Of a stretch of DNA of 64,000 nucleotides, positions 63,563 through 64,000 are shown piece by piece. The stretch spans positions 1,116,001 through 1,180,000 of the forward strand of contig OX246690.1 of assembly GCA_945909635.1 (NCBI GenBank), in the 5' to 3' direction. The notes under the pieces are model-generated. The model was not told where the DNA came from. It made no database searches and saw only the letters and a program-made list of their open reading frames with translations. Every line of letters begins with the position of its first letter. Within the stretch, counting starts at the first letter, position 1. The DNA is from Clostridioides difficile_A (GTDB taxonomy: Bacteria; Bacillota; Clostridia; Peptostreptococcales; Peptostreptococcaceae). The position numbers were made by a program, and so were the translations under genes.

Positions 63563-64000
63563 ATGTCTTTAAGAGAAATTTGTAGTCAAGAACTAGTAGA
63601 GTTCAAGGGTAATAAAAGAGGGATAATAGTAAATATAAAAAAAGAAGCTCCATTTGAGGAAATACAGGAAAAAATAATAAACAAATTGGAAGCGTATGTT
63701 GGTTTTTTTAATGGGGCTAAAATTAGTAAAATTAATAGTGATTATTTAACTGACATGGAGATTTTAGAATTAAAAGAAGGAATTACTTCTAGATTTGATG
63801 TGGAATTTGTTGAAGATCACAAAATTGAAGAAAATAGTAATTTTCCAACAAAATATGTCAATACCCTAAGATCTGGAGAAAATATTGAATTTGAAGGTGA
63901 TGTAGTAATATTAAATGATATGAAACCTGGTTCAAAAGTCCTTTCAAAATCAAATACAGTTGTTATGGGAGATATAAATGCTGGTGCTAAAGTTGTAGCA
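63563..64000 (+). CDS. minC: Septum site-determining protein MinC (3' end cut by window edge)
   Basis: 146 visible codons from ATG 63563, after GGAGG. Residues 1-100 form a MinC N-terminal domain; the C-terminal beta-helix begins with NTLRSGENIEFEGDVVILNDMKPGSKVLSKSNTVVMGDINAGAKVVA, the MinC signature. It blocks FtsZ rings away from midcell; minD is expected just outside the window. Confidence 0.93.
   Translation, partial: MSLREICSQELVEFKGNKRGIIVNIKKEAPFEEIQEKIINKLEAYVGFFNGAKISKINSDYLTDMEILELKEGITSRFDVEFVEDHKIEENSNFPTKYVNTLRSGENIEFEGDVVILNDMKPGSKVLSKSNTVVMGDINAGAKVVA

Overview
The window is AT-rich, low-GC Firmicute DNA that I recognise as the chromosome of Clostridioides difficile. Gene content and order match the region from roughly CD1062 to CD1149 of strain 630 from memory; this was not checked by alignment. 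Key markers are the exosporium gene cdeC, the spore-coat gene cotL, the six-gene rnf operon, and maf-radC-mreBCD-PBP2-minC. Strong GGAGG ribosome binding sites and frequent TTG/GTG starts fit. I see no prophage, insertion sequence, CRISPR array or rRNA.

Layout. 1-10 kb is a spore-surface neighbourhood: an acyl carrier protein cut by the left edge, three small Cys/Gly-rich membrane proteins (two from a recent tandem duplication), a LacI regulator, cotL, an acidic protein of unknown role, a 6S RNA with its own terminator, cdeC, and a SpoVB-like flippase. 10-16 kb carries a MocR regulator, an M18 aminopeptidase and a GntR-controlled mannose-family PTS operon that includes a BtpA-family TIM-barrel protein. 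16-27 kb holds a LysR regulator, a lipoprotein, moeA-mobB, an orphan EIIB, an ABC exporter, a permease with an M20 amidohydrolase, a ZIP transporter and a DUF2812 protein. 27-33 kb is an AgrA/AgrC-like two-component system beside a glycyl radical enzyme, its activase and an XRE-cupin regulator. 33-41 kb is the most unusual part: a phosphoesterase, a PqqD/radical-SAM/SPASM-like protein without its cluster cysteines, a tiny hydrophobic ORF, a zinc-ribbon protein bracketed by two copies of a structured RNA element with a CCUCCC loop, then nitroreductase, AraC, an autoregulated XRE/membrane-protein pair, a cupin/LysR divergon and tRNA-Leu(CAA). 41-64 kb is core: polA-coaE-transglycosylase-orphan substrate-binding lipoprotein, a copper-chaperone-like gene, an SH3/NlpC-P60 hydrolase, a SPOR protein, the Rnf complex (rnfCDGEAB), and the elongation and division genes ending in a truncated minC.

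How the genes work together. Rnf couples reduced ferredoxin oxidation to NAD+ reduction and ion pumping, the energy core of an amino-acid fermenter. MreBCD with the large PBP2 forms the elongasome, followed by MinC. CotL and CdeC organise the coat and exosporium. The best candidates for undescribed biology are the duplicated hairpin RNA with covariation and an anti-Shine-Dalgarno loop (35.7 and 36.3 kb), the cysteine-less radical-SAM-like protein beside it (34.5 kb), the glycyl radical enzyme lacking the usual Cys-x-Glu (29.4 kb), and a mini-ORF inside a switch-like pair of hairpins (47.2 kb). Start codons were chosen from ribosome-binding-site spacing where the longest frame began inside the Shine-Dalgarno sequence.
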